From positions 8,834 to 72,833 of the forward strand of contig DWZP01000028.1 in NCBI GenBank assembly GCA_019117495.1: a stretch of DNA of 64,000 nucleotides. The letters are read 5' to 3'. Every line of letters starts with the position of its first letter. Within the stretch, counting starts at the first letter, position 1. The stretch comes from Fusicatenibacter_A intestinipullorum (GTDB taxonomy: Bacteria > Bacillota > Negativicutes > Acidaminococcales > Acidaminococcaceae). Both the position numbers and the translations under genes were made by a program. This document shows, in pieces, positions 40,641-50,600 of this stretch. Under the pieces are notes generated by a model. That model was not told the origin of the DNA, searched no databases, and was given only the letters and a program-made list of their open reading frames with translations.

Positions 40641-40787
40641 TACGTTTCACTCCTCAAAAAACTCATAGTAAAAAGATATAAATTTCCGCCTTTTATCTTA
40701 TCATAACAAGGCTGAAATGTACATTATAAAATCAGTCAATTTATATTTATCACACCGCGGTTGGTTTTATGTTAAGCGTTACTATAT

Positions 40788-40815
40788 TTGACTTTTTGTG
40801 CCTGTTTGCTATAAT
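40788..40815 (+). promoter_or_regulatory. promoter of antisense RNA 2
   Basis: TTGACT (40788-40793), a 16-bp spacer and TATAAT (40810-40815), the same arrangement as at 2957-2984. Confidence 0.75.
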
Positions 40816-40821
40816 AATTAT

Positions 40822-40935
40822 AGAAAAACAAATGGCTGCCGATAGACGGTCAGCCCGCAAAATTGAAAATCAGTTAACTAAAGTAACGACCGTCAAAGTT
40901 TGCAAGGCTCTTGGCGGTCGTTACCGTTTTTTGCA
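40822..40935 (+). ncRNA. putative antitoxin antisense RNA 2
   Basis: Predicted start near 40822, then the conserved hairpin GGCTG-CCG-ATAGA-CGG-T-CAGCC (40834-40855). It ends at a perfect 10-bp stem GTAACGACCG/CGGTCGTTAC followed by CGTTTTTT (to about 40932). It is convergent with, and overlaps, the 3' end of the toxin gene at 40921-41016. The hairpin region is almost identical to copy 1; the terminator stem differs in sequence but not in position. Confidence 0.62.
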
Positions 40936-41016
40936 GCAGTCTTTTCCGAGGGCATAGCCAAAGGAAAACACCGTTATTGTATAACCAATAATGGTTAAAA
41001 TATCAATAACATCCAT
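40921..41016 (-). CDS. small membrane peptide, putative type I toxin, copy 2
   Basis: 31 residues from ATG 41016 with AAAGGAGGG 7 nt upstream: MDVIDILTIIGYTITVFSFG then YALGKDCCKKR. One membrane span and a short basic tail with two cysteines. Paralogue of the peptide at 3081 (shared GYTI-VF--GY-LGKD). The leader carries GACCCTCC, complementary to GGAGGG in the ribosome site; in copy 1 the pair is CCCTTCG/CGAAGGG, so both sides changed together. Promoter, leader, peptide and antisense RNA are all conserved between the two loci, which argues for a real module. Function as a toxin is inferred. Confidence 0.68.
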   Translation of the reverse strand: MDVIDILTIIGYTITVFSFGYALGKDCCKKR

Positions 41017-41129
41017 GCTATTCCCTCCTTTAGCATATTTCCGCCACGCGGATTCTATGTTATCGGAGGGTCACAGTCCCTCCGCAGAGGGCTAACCGCC
41101 TACCGTTATGGCAGCACATTTGCCTGCAT

Positions 41130-41158
41130 ATTGTAACAGAAAAATATAAAACTGTAAA
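41130..41158 (-). promoter_or_regulatory. promoter of toxin mRNA 2
   Basis: On the minus strand TTTACA (41158-41153), a 17-bp spacer and TACAAT (41135-41130). The predicted start is near 41123, giving a leader of about 107 nt that begins with the GGCAAATGTGCTGCCATAAC block shared with copy 1. Confidence 0.68.
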
Positions 41159-41159
41159 G

Positions 41160-41199
41160 ATACTAAAAGCGCGCTTCCGAATTTACGGAAACGCGCTTT
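41160..41199 (-). terminator. terminator of the hrcA-grpE-dnaK-dnaJ unit
   Basis: On the minus strand AAAGCGCGTTTCCG and CGGAAGCGCGCTTT form a 14-bp stem with one mismatch (41166-41199), followed by TAGTATC. The T run is poor. Confidence 0.6.
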
Positions 41200-41204
41200 A
41201 TTTG

Positions 41205-42359
41205 TTATTTAAACAAATCTTTAATTTTATTCAAAAAGCTTTTTTCTTCGGGGTTGATATTGTCTTTGCTGATATCGGCAAATTTACGCAGCGCGTCTTT
41301 TTGCTTTTCGCTCAGCTTTTTAGGAACAACAACTTTTATGCGTACCAGCTGGTCGCCGCGGCTGCCTCCGCGCAGGCTGGGTATGCCTTTGCCTTTCAGG
41401 CGCAGCACCTGTCCCGGCTGGGTGCCTTCCGGTATCTTCATGGTTACCTGGCCGTCCAGCGTCGGTACTTTTATTTCATCGCCCAAAGTTGCCTGTACAA
41501 TGTTAATAGGCACTTCGCATAATACAGTGCTGCCGTCACGTTCAAAGAATTTGTGCGGCTTCACATAAAGGTATACGTAAAGGTCGCCGCTCGGGCCGCC
41601 GCGCATACCTGCTTCGCCTTCTCCGCTTACGCGCAGGCGCGAACCGTCGTTAACACCGGCAGGAATTTTAACTTTAAGCTTTTTGGTTTTGCGTACGGTG
41701 CCTTTGCCTTTGCATTCTTTGCACGGCTCGGTAATAATTTTGCCTTCGCCGTGGCATCTGCTGCACGGGCGCACGTTACGCATCTGCCCGAACATAGTGT
41801 TTTGCGTAAAGCTTACCTGGCCTGTGCCGTGGCATTCGGGGCAGGTTTCCACCTTGCTGCCCGGTTCAGCGCCGCTGCCTTTACATTTTGGGCATTGCTC
41901 GTCACGCGTCAGGTTAATTTCGCGTTCTACGCCGAAAGCTGCTTCTTCAAAGGTAATTTCCATATCGAAGCGCAAATCGCTGCCGCGCTGCGGGCCTGCC
42001 TGACGGCCTCCTCTGGAGCGCCCGCCGCCGCCAAAGAACATATCAAAAATGTCCTCCATACCGCCGCCTCCGCCGCCGAAACTGCTGAAATCAAACCCGC
42101 CGAAACCGCCCGCGCCGCCTGCTCCGGCAGCACCGTCAAAGGCTGCATGGCCAAACTGGTCATACTGGGCACGTTTCTTTTCATCGCTCAAAACACTGTA
42201 TGCTTCGGAGCATTCTTTAAACTTTTCTGCAGCATCAGGATTATCCTTGTTGACATCAGGATGATACTGACGTGCCAGTTTACGATATGCTTTTTTTATC
42301 TCGTCTGCCGTTGCGCTTTTAGAAACGCCCAGCACGTCATAGTAATCTCTTTTTTCCAA
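41205..42359 (-). CDS. dnaJ: chaperone DnaJ
   Basis: Co-chaperone that stimulates DnaK ATPase and binds unfolded protein. 384 residues: J domain with YHPDVN, Gly/Phe-rich linker, four CxxCxGxG zinc repeats (CPKCKGSG, CPECHGTG, CSRCHGEG, CKECKGKG), two C-terminal beta domains. The start codon is TTG at 42359 (family N-terminus MEKRDYYDVLGVSK) with AGGATGGTG upstream. Last gene of the heat-shock unit. Confidence 0.97.
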   Translation of the reverse strand: MEKRDYYDVLGVSKSATADEIKKAYRKLARQYHPDVNKDNPDAAEKFKECSEAYSVLSDEKKRAQYDQFGHAAFDGAAGAGGAGGFGGFDFSSFGGGGGGMEDIFDMFFGGGGRSRGGRQAGPQRGSDLRFDMEITFEEAAFGVEREINLTRDEQCPKCKGSGAEPGSKVETCPECHGTGQVSFTQNTMFGQMRNVRPCSRCHGEGKIITEPCKECKGKGTVRKTKKLKVKIPAGVNDGSRLRVSGEGEAGMRGGPSGDLYVYLYVKPHKFFERDGSTVLCEVPINIVQATLGDEIKVPTLDGQVTMKIPEGTQPGQVLRLKGKGIPSLRGGSRGDQLVRIKVVVPKKLSEKQKDALRKFADISKDNINPEEKSFLNKIKDLFK

Positions 42360-42381
42360 GGTTTACACCATCCTAAGCTGA

Positions 42382-44226
42382 TTATTTCTTGTCGTCGTCA
42401 ACAACTTCGGCGTCAACTACATCGTCGTCGGCTTTTTTAGTGCCGCCTGCGTTTGCTGCGCCTGCATTACCTGCTTCCGCACCTTTGGCTGCTTCGGTCT
42501 GTTTATAAAGTTCAGCGCTCAGTTCATACAAAGGTTTGGTAAGTTCTTCGGTTGCTTTTTTAATTGCGTCAACATCGTCGCCTTTCATTTTTTCTTTCAG
42601 GGCGTCCATTGCGGTTTTAACTTTGGCAATCAGTTCGTCGCTGCCTTTGCCTTCCATGTCTTTAATGGTTTTTTCTGCCTGATAGCAGAGGCTGTCGGCC
42701 TGGTTGCGCGCTTCAACTGCTTCTTTGCGTTTTTTATCTGCCTCAGCGTTGGCTTCGGCTTCTTTTACAAGACGGTCAACTTCGTCTTTATCAAGCGTGC
42801 CGGAAGAAGTAATGGTAATCTTCTGTTCTTTGCCGGTGCCGAGGTCTTTGGCTTTTACGTTTACAATGCCGTTGGCGTCGATATCGAAGGTAACTTCAAT
42901 TTTCGGTACTCCGCGCGGTGCAGCCGGAATGCCGGAGAGCTCAAAACGTCCCAGAGTTTTGTTATCGGCAGCCATATCGCGTTCGCCTTGCAGTACGTGG
43001 ATATCAACGGAAGGCTGGTTATCGGAATAAGTGGAGAAAATCTGAGATTTGGAAGTAGGAATGGTGGTGTTGCGGTCAATCATTCTGGTGAAAATGCCGC
43101 CTGCGGTTTCAATGCCGAGGGACAGCGGAGTTACGTCCAGAAGCAATACGTCTTTAACTTCACCTGCCAGTACGCCTGCCTGAATAGCAGCGCCTACTGC
43201 AACACATTCATCCGGGTTAATGCCGCGGTGCGGTTCTTTGCCCATGAATTTTTTAATGGCTTCCTGTACAGCCGGAATACGGGTGGAACCGCCAACCAGC
43301 AATACTTTGTTGATGTCGCTTGCGCTCATGCCTGCGTCGGCCATAGCCTGACGGGTCGGGCCCATGGTGCGTTCAACAAGGTCTGCGGTCATTTCTTCAA
43401 ATTTAGCACGGGTTAAATCCATGTCAAGATGTTTCGGGCCGTCGGCACCTGCGGTAATAAACGGCAGGTTGATGTTGGTGCTCATTACGCCGGACAGTTC
43501 GATTTTAGCTTTTTCTGCTGCTTCACGCAGACGCTGCATAGCCATGCGGTCGTTGGAAAGGTCAATGCCTTCGGCTTTCTTGAATTCGTCAACCATCCAG
43601 TCGATAATGCGCTGGTCAAAGTCATCGCCGCCGAGGTGAGTATCGCCGTTGGTAGCTTTAACTTCAAATACGCCGTCGCCTACATCAAGGATGGACACAT
43701 CGAACGTGCCGCCGCCAAGATCGTAAACCATAACGGTGTGGTCTTCGCTCTTGTCAATGCCGTAAGCAAGTGCTGCTGCGGTAGGTTCGTTGATAATACG
43801 CAGAACTTCAAGGCCTGCAATTTTGCCTGCGTCTTTGGTTGCCTGGCGCTGGCTGTCAGAGAAGTAAGCCGGAACGGTAATTACGGCCTGATGTACGCTT
43901 TCGCCGAGATATTTTTCAGCGTCAGCTTTTAATTTTTGCAGAATCATTGCGGAAATTTCTTCCGGAGAGTATTTTTTGTCGTCAATTTCAACTCTGTAAT
44001 TAGTGCCCATGTGGCGTTTAATGGAGCTGATGGTTCTGTCCGGGTTGGAAACAGCCTGGCGTTTTGCCAGCTGGCCTACCAGACGCTCGCCGTTTTTGGA
44101 AAAACCTACAACGGATGGGGTCAGCCTGCTGCCTTCCTGGTTAGTGATAACGGTCGGTTCGCCGCCTTCCATAACAGCTACTACAGAGTTAGTAGTACCT
44201 AAGTCAATACCAATTACTTTAGACAT
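42382..44226 (-). CDS. dnaK: chaperone DnaK (Hsp70)
   Basis: 614 residues, complete: ATPase domain starting KVIGIDLGTTNSVVAVMEGG, with VYDLGGGTFDVSIL and LLVGGSTRIPAVQEAI. Substrate domain from about 365 (DVLLLDVTPLSLGIETAGG) and an acidic helical tail ending DDVVDAEVVDDDKK. GAGGAGG precedes the ATG. Third gene of the hrcA-grpE-dnaK-dnaJ unit. Confidence 0.98.
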   Translation of the reverse strand: MSKVIGIDLGTTNSVVAVMEGGEPTVITNQEGSRLTPSVVGFSKNGERLVGQLAKRQAVSNPDRTISSIKRHMGTNYRVEIDDKKYSPEEISAMILQKLKADAEKYLGESVHQAVITVPAYFSDSQRQATKDAGKIAGLEVLRIINEPTAAALAYGIDKSEDHTVMVYDLGGGTFDVSILDVGDGVFEVKATNGDTHLGGDDFDQRIIDWMVDEFKKAEGIDLSNDRMAMQRLREAAEKAKIELSGVMSTNINLPFITAGADGPKHLDMDLTRAKFEEMTADLVERTMGPTRQAMADAGMSASDINKVLLVGGSTRIPAVQEAIKKFMGKEPHRGINPDECVAVGAAIQAGVLAGEVKDVLLLDVTPLSLGIETAGGIFTRMIDRNTTIPTSKSQIFSTYSDNQPSVDIHVLQGERDMAADNKTLGRFELSGIPAAPRGVPKIEVTFDIDANGIVNVKAKDLGTGKEQKITITSSGTLDKDEVDRLVKEAEANAEADKKRKEAVEARNQADSLCYQAEKTIKDMEGKGSDELIAKVKTAMDALKEKMKGDDVDAIKKATEELTKPLYELSAELYKQTEAAKGAEAGNAGAANAGGTKKADDDVVDAEVVDDDKK

Positions 44227-44270
44227 GATGTTTTTTCCTCCTCAAATTTACACTGTATAAAGAATGCAAC

Positions 44271-44873
44271 TTAATCGTTGCTTATTACTTTAACTTTGCT
44301 GTGGCGGATGATTTTATTGCGCAGCCTGTAACCTTTTTCAAAAACCTGCTCAATGCTTTCATCCTCTAAATCCGGATTCTGCCCGCGCATTACAGCTTCG
44401 TGCAGTTCCGGGTTAAACTTCTGCCCCTCTGCGGGGATTTCTTCAACTTCAAGCTCTTTAAAAGCCTGTTCAAACTGCCGTTTAATTTTTTCCATACCGG
44501 CTACGATAGCAGACATATCGTTTGTAGTTTTTACGCTTTGCTCGGCTCTTTCAAAGTTATCGAGCACTTTTAAAAACTTGCCGACAACATCTGCCGTAAC
44601 GAAGGTTGAAAGCTGTTCGCGTTCGGCAGCATTGCGTCTGCGGAAATTTTCAAAATCAGCCTGCAAACGCATCAGGCGGTTTTGCAGTTCTTCGATTTTT
44701 GCATCTTTTTCATCTTTCAGGGGTTCTTCCGGCTTTGCTTCTTCCGGTTGTGCGTTTTCAGCATTTCCGGCAGCCGCTTCACCGGCGTTTACCTTTTCTT
44801 CAGCGGGCGCTTCAGCATTTTCCGCTGCTCCTTCCGCAGGGTTCTGAGTATCTTTAATATCTTCTGCCTGCAT
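44271..44873 (-). CDS. grpE: nucleotide exchange factor GrpE
   Basis: 200 residues. A long low-complexity Ala/Glu/Pro N-terminus (about 1-60) precedes the coiled-coil (LQNRLMRLQADFENFRRRNA) and the beta domain (FNPELHEAVMRGQNPDLEDE). AGGAGG precedes the ATG. Between hrcA and dnaK. Confidence 0.95.
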   Translation of the reverse strand: MQAEDIKDTQNPAEGAAENAEAPAEEKVNAGEAAAGNAENAQPEEAKPEEPLKDEKDAKIEELQNRLMRLQADFENFRRRNAAEREQLSTFVTADVVGKFLKVLDNFERAEQSVKTTNDMSAIVAGMEKIKRQFEQAFKELEVEEIPAEGQKFNPELHEAVMRGQNPDLEDESIEQVFEKGYRLRNKIIRHSKVKVISND

Positions 44874-44884
44874 ACTGTCCCTCC

Positions 44885-45901
44885 TCAGCTGTTTAAAATC
44901 GTTTTTAAATATTTATGAAGATAATCCATTACGGCAATTACTTTGCCATACTGCATGCGCGTAGGCCCCAAAACAGCCATTGTACCGACTATTTTGCCGT
45001 TTAAGCGGTAGGTTGCCTGCACCATGCTGCAATCCTGAATGCCTTCAAATTTATTTTCGCTGCCTATAGTTATGCGCAGCCCGGATTCTTCGCCGGATTT
45101 TAAAATGTTGCGCACAACTTTTTCTTCTTCCAGCACGCCTAATAGGTTTTTAACTTTTTCCATGTCGCGGAATTCAGGCTGACTTAACAGCTGCCTTGTA
45201 CCGCCCATAAAGAAAGTTTCCTTTTCGGGGCGCGTCATGCGGCGCAGCACATGCAAAAGCGAACTTAAAAGCAGCCGGTCATCTTTAACCGCTGCCTGCA
45301 CTTCATCCAGCAACGCCTTGTCGATATCCGTTACGGCTTTGCCTTCCAGCATTCTTGTAATGCGCCCGGCCATGTATTCCAGTTCTTTGGCAGACATGCC
45401 TGCCGGAATTTCCACCACGCAGTTGTTTACATTGCCGTCATCGGTAACAATGCACAAAATGGCATGGTTCGTATCAAGCGGCAAAAACTTTAAATAACAG
45501 AAACGGCTGATGGAATGCTGGTTTGCCAGCACCATCGACACGTTATGCGTCATCTGCGAAAGGATTTTGGCGGTTGACAGGAAAATATCGTCAATGCTGC
45601 GCTGGCGTTCGCGGTACAGGGTATTAATTAATGTACGGTCGTTATCGTCCAGCGTATCCGGCTCAATCATGGAATCTACATAAAACCTGTATGCCTGTGC
45701 CGAAGGCACACGGCCGGCTGAAGTGTGGGGCTGCTCCAGATAACCCAAAAGTTCCAAATCGCTCATTTCGTTACGGATGGTGGCCGGGCTCAATCCCAAA
45801 TCATGTTTGCGCGCAATAGTGCGTGAACCTACCGGCTCTGCCGTAGAAATGTAATCTTCTATGATGATTTGCAGAATTTTCTTCTTTCTTTCGTTTAACA
45901 T
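44885..45901 (-). CDS. hrcA: heat-inducible transcription repressor HrcA
   Basis: Repressor that binds CIRCE. 338 residues: N-terminal winged helix (RKKILQIIIEDYISTAEPVG and GLSPATIRNEMSDLELLGYL), then the GAF-like and dimer regions. First gene of its unit, with a perfect CIRCE 23 bp upstream, so it represses itself and the chaperones. Confidence 0.96.
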   Translation of the reverse strand: MLNERKKKILQIIIEDYISTAEPVGSRTIARKHDLGLSPATIRNEMSDLELLGYLEQPHTSAGRVPSAQAYRFYVDSMIEPDTLDDNDRTLINTLYRERQRSIDDIFLSTAKILSQMTHNVSMVLANQHSISRFCYLKFLPLDTNHAILCIVTDDGNVNNCVVEIPAGMSAKELEYMAGRITRMLEGKAVTDIDKALLDEVQAAVKDDRLLLSSLLHVLRRMTRPEKETFFMGGTRQLLSQPEFRDMEKVKNLLGVLEEEKVVRNILKSGEESGLRITIGSENKFEGIQDCSMVQATYRLNGKIVGTMAVLGPTRMQYGKVIAVMDYLHKYLKTILNS

Positions 45902-45923
45902 ATCCCCACCTCCGAAGGGATTG

Positions 45924-45950
45924 TTAGCACTCGTTATAATAGAGTGCTAA
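45924..45950 (-). promoter_or_regulatory. CIRCE operator
   Basis: Perfect consensus TTAGCACTC-N9-GAGTGCTAA, the HrcA binding site, just downstream of the predicted transcription start. Confidence 0.97.
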
Positions 45951-45962
45951 CATCTTGATATT

Positions 45963-45991
45963 AGAATAGCACTGCCTTCAGATATTGTCAA
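45963..45991 (-). promoter_or_regulatory. hrcA operon promoter
   Basis: On the minus strand TTGACA (45991-45986), a 17-bp spacer and TATTCT (45968-45963). The CIRCE falls just after the start point. Confidence 0.75.
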
Positions 45992-46020
45992 TAAGTTTTT
46001 ATATATTTTTTTAATAAAAT

Positions 46021-47196
46021 TTAATCCGTCACAAAAATTTCAAAAATACGGTTGCCAACTTCCATACCCGCTTCGGTAAGGCACATTTTCTGCTGCTCTT
46101 TATCAAAGCTAAGCAAATTATGCTCAATATACGGTTTCATTTCAGCCCCATATTTTTCCATAACATCTATGCCGAAACGCTGCTTTGCTTCGGTTAAACT
46201 TACGCCGCTTTTTTTGCGCAGGTTCATAAACATAAATTCTTCAAACTGCACCGGCGCAGGCAGTTCTTCTTTATCATAAAGCTGCCCGCCGCTTTGTATA
46301 AGCTGTATGTAGTTTTGTACTTTTGCGGCGGCAGTAAAACGTGCGCTGCCGCTAAAACCGCAGGCACCCACGCCAAACGCCGCATACGGGTAATAATGCC
46401 AGTACACAAGGTTATGGCAGCTGTACGCTTTGCCGCGCGCATAGTTTGATATTTCATAGCGTTCAAAGCCCTGAGTTTTTAAAAACTCCTGTACAAATTC
46501 ATACATATCGGCGGCTTCATCCTCGCCCGGCAAAATTACCTGCCCTGCTTCTGTCATTTTTTTCAACGGCGTGCCGTCCTCAACAATAAGCCCATAAACA
46601 GATAAATGCTCAATGCCGGTACTGCAAAGCCGCGTAAGCGTTTCCTTTAAACTATTCATAGTCTGCCCCGGCAGGCCGTAAATAACATCGGCATTAATGC
46701 GCTTAAAGCCTGCCTGTTTGGCAAGCTCTATTGCTTCCAATGCTTCGGCTGCATTATGCACGCGCCCTATTGCTTTTAATTCTGCATCGTTTAAACTCTG
46801 CACGCCAAAGCTGATGCGGTCAAACCCTGACTGCCGCAGTGCTTTCAGTTTCGGCAAATCAACAGTGCCGGGATTTGCTTCGATAGACGCCTCGCACGGA
46901 TTTTGCCACCAGCCATACTTTTTTAAAGCGTACGTAATTTCTTTTATTGCTTCAGCCGGTAAAAGGCCGGGCGTGCCGCCGCCAAAATAAATTGAAGCAT
47001 TGGCGTTTACAGGCACATCTTTTCTGCGCCCGGCAATTTCCCTGCATACCGCCGCAGCGTATTTTGCCATTACCTCTGCCCCAAAACCGGCGTACGAATT
47101 AAAATCGCAGTACAGGCATTTTTGCCTGCAAAACGGTATATGCACGTAAATGCCCTGCACCAGCTGCCAGGGCTGTAAATTTTGTAACTTATCCAT
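46021..47196 (-). CDS. hemW: radical SAM heme chaperone HemW
   Basis: 391 residues with the HemW motif YVHIPFCRQKCLYCDFNSY (CxxxCxxC), FGGGTPGLL, and a C-terminal HemN-like domain. HemW is often mislabelled oxygen-independent coproporphyrinogen III oxidase; in related bacteria it inserts heme. Ends 120 bp before the hrcA start, the usual Firmicutes hemW-hrcA neighbourhood. Confidence 0.92.
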   Translation of the reverse strand: MDKLQNLQPWQLVQGIYVHIPFCRQKCLYCDFNSYAGFGAEVMAKYAAAVCREIAGRRKDVPVNANASIYFGGGTPGLLPAEAIKEITYALKKYGWWQNPCEASIEANPGTVDLPKLKALRQSGFDRISFGVQSLNDAELKAIGRVHNAAEALEAIELAKQAGFKRINADVIYGLPGQTMNSLKETLTRLCSTGIEHLSVYGLIVEDGTPLKKMTEAGQVILPGEDEAADMYEFVQEFLKTQGFERYEISNYARGKAYSCHNLVYWHYYPYAAFGVGACGFSGSARFTAAAKVQNYIQLIQSGGQLYDKEELPAPVQFEEFMFMNLRKKSGVSLTEAKQRFGIDVMEKYGAEMKPYIEHNLLSFDKEQQKMCLTEAGMEVGNRIFEIFVTD

Positions 47197-47247
47197 AATA
47201 TTCCTTCGCTTGCAAAGTAAAATTTTTTATTATTAAAACTCACCGCA

Positions 47248-47387
47248 AATGATTCACGCTGTTTCAGTTCTGCAAAAATGCTGCGGCTCCTCCGATTTCG
47301 GTCAGGCTGCGCTGCTGACCTCTCTTACTTATGTATTTTAATTTCAGCCGCCGCAGTTTTTGCTCTCACTTAACAGCATAAATCATT
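47248..47387. repeat. long fold-back element A
   Basis: Imperfect palindrome of about 140 bp. Outer arms AATGATT..CGCTGTT (47248-47263) and AACAGC..AATCATT (47372-47387); inner arms GCAAAAATGCTGCGGCT (47272-47288) and AGCCGCCGCAGTTTTTGC (47346-47363). No gene seen within. Confidence 0.65.
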
Positions 47388-47457
47388 CGCCTCATATTTA
47401 CATAACTCTTTTAAAATAAAAATTGACTGCTTTTATATTTTATACAACTATAATATA

Positions 47458-47614
47458 AATACGCAATGGGTAAACCTTTGAAAATTCAAGACAAAACAAC
47501 GGCGGCTTCATTTTAAATATTTACAAAAATGCGTGAACCGCAGCGCAGCCGTGTTCACGCACGTAGGAGCCGTTGCATTTTGCTGAATTTGAAAAGATTT
47601 ATTCATTGCGTATT
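47458..47614. repeat. long fold-back element B
   Basis: A 157-bp nested palindrome. Perfect outer arms AATACGCAATG (47458-47468) / CATTGCGTATT (47604-47614), partial middle pairing (AACGGCGGCTTC with GGAGCCGTTG), perfect inner arms TGCGTGAAC (47530-47538) / GTTCACGCA (47553-47561). It may be a non-mobile remnant, a MITE or a structured RNA. Confidence 0.65.
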
Positions 47615-47621
47615 CAGCTTT

Positions 47622-47664
47622 ACATAAAAATAATACCGCCCTCACCATTTAAGCAAGGGCGGTA
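47622..47664 (-). terminator. purL terminator
   Basis: On the minus strand TACCGCCCTTGC...GTGAGGGCGGTA (47634-47664) followed by TTATTTTTATG. Confidence 0.8.
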
Positions 47665-47678
47665 AAACATTTTAATGC

Positions 47679-50600
47679 TTATTTAAAATAATTTACGCCG
47701 CTGATAAAGATTTTCTGGTCTTTATTGCCGCTGATGTTTTTAAACAGGCCCGGTACAAAACGTTCGGTATGGCCCATTTTACCCAAAATTCTGCCGTCGG
47801 GGCTGGTAATGCCTTCAATAGCATACAGCGAACCATTGGGGTTGTACGGCATTGCCATGGTAGGTTTGCCGTTTTCATCAACATACTGCGTTGCAACCTG
47901 CCCGTTGGCAAACAATGCTTTAATTGTTTCTTCCGGCGCATAGAAACGGCCTTCGCCGTGAGATACGGCAACAGAGTGAATTTCGCCCGGTTCAACAGCG
48001 CTGAACCACGGAGATTTATTGGAAACAACGCGGGTGTTAACAATCTGCGAAACGTGGCGGCCGATATTATTGAAGGTAAGAGTCGGGCTGCCGGCAGACA
48101 TTTCGCGGATTTCGCCATAAGGCACAAGGCCGAGTTTAACAAGTGCCTGGAAGCCGTTGCAGATGCCGAGCATCAAACCGTCGCGGTCGTTAAGCAGGCG
48201 TTCGATAGCTTCTTTAATGCGCGGGTTGCGCAGCATGGTAGCAATAAATTTGCCGCTGCCATCCGGTTCGTCACCGGCGCTGAAACCACCCGGAAGCATT
48301 ACAATCTGGGCATTGTCAATCATTTCAACCATTTTGGCAACGGATTCTTCTACTGCCTGCGGGGTAAGGTTGCGCACAATAAAGGTTTCAGCCACAGCAC
48401 CGGCGTCTTCAAAAGCACGGGCGCTGTCATATTCGCAGTTAATGCCCGGGAATACCGGAATGAATACGCGCGGTCTGGCAATTGTTACCGGTGCAGTTAA
48501 AGGCAGTTCCGCCTTATAAAGCTGCATGTCGATATCTTTATCGTCTTTTTCATCGGTCTTGGACGGGAAAATGCCTTCCAGCGGAGTGCTGTAAGCCTGT
48601 TCTGCTTCGCCCATGGGGATAACGTCGTCATTAATGGCGATAACCTGTTTTTCAGAAGTATGGCCAAGCAGCATGTAGTCGAGCCCTTCAAACAGGTCCT
48701 CGGGTTCTGTGCCTTCTGCAAGTTCAAGCACCATGCCGCCGGGCTGCAAAGTAAACAGTCCGTCAGTATCGTTATAAGGTTTAATAAATTCAAAACCAAG
48801 GCTGTTGCCAAGGCACATTGTTGTTACAAGCGCAGCAATGCCGCCTTCTTTAACGGCTGCCGCAGCAGTAATTTTACCCGCCAGAATGGCTTTATGCACT
48901 GCGGTAAGATTTGCTTTCAGCGCGCCAAAATCCGGTACTTCCGTAGTTTCGCGCGGGCAGGAAAGGAACACAACCTTGCTGCCGGCATTTTTAAATTCTG
49001 CCGATACGGCTTTATCGCCGTCGATAACGTCAACCGCGAAGGAAACAAGCGTCGGCGGAACGGTTTTATCCATAAAGGTGCCGCTCATGCTGTCTTTGCC
49101 GCCGATAGCAGGCAGTTCCAAAGCATCCAGCGCAGTAAATGCACCCAAAAGTGCTGCAAAGGGCTGGCCCCAAAGTTCGGTATTATGCAGTTTGGGGAAG
49201 TATTCCTGGCAGGTAAGGCGCAATTTTGCCGGGTCTGCACCAAGTACAACAGCACGTGTTACGGATTCCACAACCGCATACAGTGCTCCGTGGAACGGGC
49301 TCCAGCAGGCAACCTCCGGGTTGTAGCCGCACGCCATAACGGATGCCGCCGTGGTTTTGCCGTGCAGCACGGGCAGTCTGCCAACCATGCCTTCGGACGG
49401 AGTAAGCTGGCGTTTGCCGCCAAACGGCATCAGCACGGTTCCGCGGCCGATTGTGCTGTCAAAACGTTCGGAAAGCCCTTTCTGACTGCAAACATTAAGG
49501 CGTCCGAGGTTAGCAAGCCATGCGTTTTTCAAACCGTCTGCCGCAGCAACTTCTGCCGGCAGTTTGTCAAATACGCATTCGCCTTCAACATTGCAAACTT
49601 TAACGTCTGCATGCTGGGCAACGCCGTTGGTATTCAAAAAGTCGCGGGAAAGGTCAACAATTTTATCGCCGCGCCAGTACATTACAAGCCTTCTGTTATC
49701 GCTAACCTGCCCGATAACGGTTGCTTCAAGGTTTTCCTCATCGGCAAAGGCAATAAATTTCTTAATATTTTCGGGAGCAATAACAAGCGCCATGCGTTCC
49801 TGAGATTCGGAAATGGCAAGTTCCGTACCGTCAAGGCCTTCATATTTTTTCGGCACTTTGTCAAGGTCAATTACAAGGCCGTCGGCAAGTTCGCCGTTGG
49901 CAACGGATACACCGCCTGCACCATAGTCGTTACAGCGCTTAATCATCGGAGTAACTTCCGGGTTGCGGAACAAACGCTGAATTTTACGTTCTGTCGGCGG
50001 GTTGCCCTTCTGTACTTCCGCACCGCAGCTTGCCAGCGAATCAACGGTATGTTCCTTGGAAGAACCTGTTGCGCCGCCGCAGCCGTCGCGGCCGGTTCTG
50101 CCTCCGAGCAGCACTAAAAGGTCGCCCGGTTCAGGCACTTCGCGTTTTACAAGGTTACGCGGAACGGCACCAACAACAGCGCCTACTTCCATGCGTTTTG
50201 CCACAAATTTATCGTGATAGTATTCCTGTACATGGCCGGTTGCCAGGCCAATCTGGTTGCCGTAAGAGCTGTAGCCAGCTGCCGCGCCGATAGTAATTTT
50301 GCGCTGCGGCAGTTTGCCGGGCAAAGTATCTTCCACCGGTACGCGCGGGTCGGCAGCGCCGGTTACGCGCATAGCCTGATATACATAGGCACGGCCGGAA
50401 AGCGGGTCGCGGATAGCGCCGCCGAGACAGGTTGCAGCACCGCCGAACGGTTCAATTTCCGTCGGGTGGTTATGGGTTTCGTTTTTAAACAGCAGCAGCC
50501 ATTCTTCGGTTTTGCCGTCAACTTCAATAGGCACAACAATGGTGCAGGCGTTAATTTCTTCCGATTCGTCCAAATCGTCCAGCTTGCCTTCGGCACGCAG

